Below are positions 14,682-16,493 of a DNA stretch of 16,493 nucleotides, one piece after another. Below the pieces are notes generated by a model, which was given only the letters and a program-made list of their open reading frames with translations, was not told the DNA's origin and did no database searches. How positions within the stretch are numbered: the first letter of the stretch is position 1; each line of letters opens with the position of its first letter. The DNA is from JASFEQ01 sp050122535 (GTDB lineage: Bacteria; Desulfobacterota; DSM-4660; Desulfatiglandales; HGW-15), in NCBI GenBank assembly GCA_050122535.1, contig JASFIT010000055.1, forward strand, positions 1 through 16,493, written 5' to 3'. A program made the translations under genes and the position numbers.

Positions 14682-16409
14682 TCAGCCTTGAGCCTTGCGC
14701 CTTTTGCCTTTCCCCGGCTCCTTCAAGATTCGTTGGTAGGCAGATTTAAATTCCTTCCAAATTTCCCGTCCGATACGATTCTGTGTATCCACTATCTCCT
14801 GGAGAATGGCCTTGTCCGTAAGCGGATTGACGAGGACTGCTCTTAGAACCACGATGTTTTGAGGTCGATAACGGGTTGATTCCAGCGTGGTCCTTGACAC
14901 AAAAGTGGAGTCATCTAATCTAAGGGCCTTGTGCAGTTTGATGTTTAGCGCATTAACAACGTGGTTTACCTTGCTGATACGCTTCTCCAGACCTTTCACC
15001 TTTTGCTTGTCATCGCATGATCTCCTCGCAGTTTCCCATTCATGAAGTTGTTTCTTAACGATTTGCGGGGTAAAGCGGTAATTGAGGATAAACAGTTCAG
15101 GGAGGTTCAGGACCTCAAAGTTCCCACATTTATCCAGGATCTCTCTCAGGATATCCGTGTTTTGTTTCGCGCTTTTGAAAAGCAGGCCATAACCCTCGCG
15201 ACCAATGATTTTTAGAGAAGCCCACGGTTTCAAACAGGCAAAAGGGCGAGACCCCTCAACGGTAAATCTTCCCGTGTCCACGGAATTCCTGCGAATAATA
15301 TAGTTGGCCGATTGCATCAGGTAATTCAGATCTCTTTCACTCTTAAAAAGCACAAGCCCCATGGACATGGGACAATAGAGCAGTTTGTGTGCATCGATGC
15401 TAACGGAATCCGCCTCCTCGATGCCCTTAAACAGGTCTCGATACTCATCCACCAGCAAGGCCGCGCCGCCCCAACAGGCATCCACATGGAAATGGGCGCC
15501 CACCTCGCGGGCTGCCTCACCCAGTTTCTGGAGATTATCCACATTCCCCGTCTCAGTGGTGCCTGCAATCCCGACGACGGCAATAATCTTTGTCCTCTCT
15601 TTTCCCTTCTTGTCTTTCAGGGACTCTATTCTTCGGTTGAGTCTCTTCACATCCATGCGATTGTGCTCATCTACCGGGATGTTCAGGACATTCTCCTCCC
15701 CCATCCCAAGCATATTGGCGGCTTTCTTGATGGAATAATGCCCTCGGGTTGAAACGATGACCACCCCCTTGCCATAGCCATAGTGTCTCAAGGCACGCTC
15801 AACGCCAGCTGTTCGGATACCCGGGAAATCGCCGTCGGGCGGAAAGGCCTTTTCCCTGGCCACCATGAGGGCCGTGAGGTTTGCGATGGTGCCATCTGAT
15901 GTGACATTCCCCAATGCGACGCGGGGGTTCTGTATATGTCTTTGATAGAACTTTTCTGTCCTGTTGAATATGAGTCGATGAAACCAGGCCACAAGTTCTC
16001 TTTCTACAAAACTGGAGGCCTTGGCCGTCTCAATCTTCACCTGGTTCTGATTCAGGGCTGCAATGATCATCTCCATGAGAATCATGAAATAGGGCACAGC
16101 GCTGATCATATGCCCGATATAGTAGGGATTGCCCACCTTCACGGAGTGGGCCGTCACTTTCTCTTTGATCTCACTCAAAACATCCTTTATCAGATGAGGA
16201 CTGTGGGGAACTGCAGTCTGATCAAATATCTCACTGAGCTCAGGGAGCGTGATTGAACTATGAATACCTCCCTTTTCCTGAAAGAAGTCATGGATCATCT
16301 CAAGCAGTTCGTGCCCAAATTCCATGAATTTGTCGGGGGATTCAGGCATGATAAACAGCTTCTTAAGGTATTCCAGATTGGCCTTGATCTCTTTTTGCTT
16401 ATTCTTCAT
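14682..16409 (-). CDS. panP: PLP-dependent decarboxylase, PanP-like (probable aspartate 1-decarboxylase)
   Basis: A 575-residue group II PLP decarboxylase. The closest remembered relatives are PanP enzymes of Vibrio and Shewanella, which make beta-alanine from aspartate for pantothenate. Similarity is seen in NPYYIGHMISAVPYF (94-108), ALNQNQVKIETAK (118-130), the RALRHYGY region, TRGHYSIKKAA with the PLP-stacking His 224, GIAGTTETGNVD (280-291), FHVDACWGG with the pyridine-binding Asp 310, SIDAHKLLY with the Schiff-base Lys 342, and VEGSRP (384-389). Odd points: SDGT replaces the usual SGGT (171-174), Leu follows His-Lys where Gln is typical, and SMG replaces GAG (349-351). Substrate may therefore differ (Asp, Glu or another acid). 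The extreme C-terminus is Lys/Arg-rich. The start has only a weak Shine-Dalgarno but overlaps an upstream stop as ATGA. Confidence 0.75.
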   Translation of the reverse strand: MKNKQKEIKANLEYLKKLFIMPESPDKFMEFGHELLEMIHDFFQEKGGIHSSITLPELSEIFDQTAVPHSPHLIKDVLSEIKEKVTAHSVKVGNPYYIGHMISAVPYFMILMEMIIAALNQNQVKIETAKASSFVERELVAWFHRLIFNRTEKFYQRHIQNPRVALGNVTSDGTIANLTALMVAREKAFPPDGDFPGIRTAGVERALRHYGYGKGVVIVSTRGHYSIKKAANMLGMGEENVLNIPVDEHNRMDVKRLNRRIESLKDKKGKERTKIIAVVGIAGTTETGNVDNLQKLGEAAREVGAHFHVDACWGGAALLVDEYRDLFKGIEEADSVSIDAHKLLYCPMSMGLVLFKSERDLNYLMQSANYIIRRNSVDTGRFTVEGSRPFACLKPWASLKIIGREGYGLLFKSAKQNTDILREILDKCGNFEVLNLPELFILNYRFTPQIVKKQLHEWETARRSCDDKQKVKGLEKRISKVNHVVNALNIKLHKALRLDDSTFVSRTTLESTRYRPQNIVVLRAVLVNPLTDKAILQEIVDTQNRIGREIWKEFKSAYQRILKEPGKGKRRKAQG

Positions 16410-16493
16410 GAATCTACCATTATGCCTTCATTGGGCCTTAGGGCAATGGCCTGCGGCATGTCCTTCATTTTCATAGGACCACAGGAATGTTTT
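16406..16493 (-). CDS. C-terminal tail of an unidentified gene, cut by window edge
   Basis: An open frame enters from the right edge and ends TGA at 16408-16406, sharing ATGA with the decarboxylase start. Its last 28 codons read KHSCGPMKMKD...GIMVDS. The ATGA overlap is typical of translationally coupled genes, and the frame is open to the edge, but 28 codons are too few for a family call. If real, it is the first or an earlier gene of the operon. A short independent frame starting at one of its Met codons is also possible. Confidence 0.4.
   Translation of the reverse strand, partial: KHSCGPMKMKDMPQAIALRPNEGIMVDS

Overview
The window looks like ordinary chromosome of a mesophilic, anaerobe-type bacterium of the former Deltaproteobacteria (Desulfobacterota). 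This is inferred from gene content: a PAS-GAF histidine kinase with a Cys-rich C-terminal insert, a double zinc-ribbon/cyclase/ATPase/TPR signalling protein, a small protein with repeated [DE]RRSGx[DE]RR motifs and an ATC-hydrolase-like protein. GC content is moderate. I see no rRNA, tRNA, CRISPR array, insertion sequence or phage gene.

Region 1 (1-1938): the 3'-truncated acetolactate synthase large-subunit gene ilvB lies on the minus strand. Upstream of it is a complete transcription attenuator: a 38-codon leader peptide in which 18 residues are Val, Leu or Ile, a perfect 11-bp terminator hairpin followed by nine U, and a perfectly complementary antiterminator segment that overlaps the end of the leader peptide. 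A candidate promoter precedes the leader. This is the clearest regulatory structure in the window. The divergent plus-strand gene is trmJ (1939-2691).

Region 2 (2797-6917, all minus): a PilZ-like protein, a small Arg-rich repeat protein, a PAS-GAF-HisKA-HATPase histidine kinase, an HD-domain phosphohydrolase and a three-helix membrane protein. They point the same way but have sizeable gaps, so they are probably several transcription units of a signalling neighbourhood. A gene-poor stretch of about 700 bases (6918-7624) follows.

Region 3 (7625-13406, plus): a coiled-coil lipoprotein, an ATC-hydrolase-like Cys-rich protein, a Leu/Phe/Val-type amino-acid dehydrogenase, and a 1121-residue protein joining two zinc ribbons, a class III nucleotide cyclase, an AAA-type ATPase and a TPR tail.

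Region 4 (13373-16493, minus): a compact operon. The tail of an unidentified gene overlaps by ATGA with a PLP-dependent decarboxylase resembling PanP (aspartate 1-decarboxylase, a beta-alanine source for pantothenate). DUF72 and class I methyltransferase genes follow, with 30-nt spacing and then an 8-nt overlap. The methyltransferase end overlaps convergently with the cyclase gene.

Several starts were moved inward from the longest possible open frame to codons with a proper Shine-Dalgarno sequence (kinase, PilZ-like protein, ATC-hydrolase-like protein, dehydrogenase).
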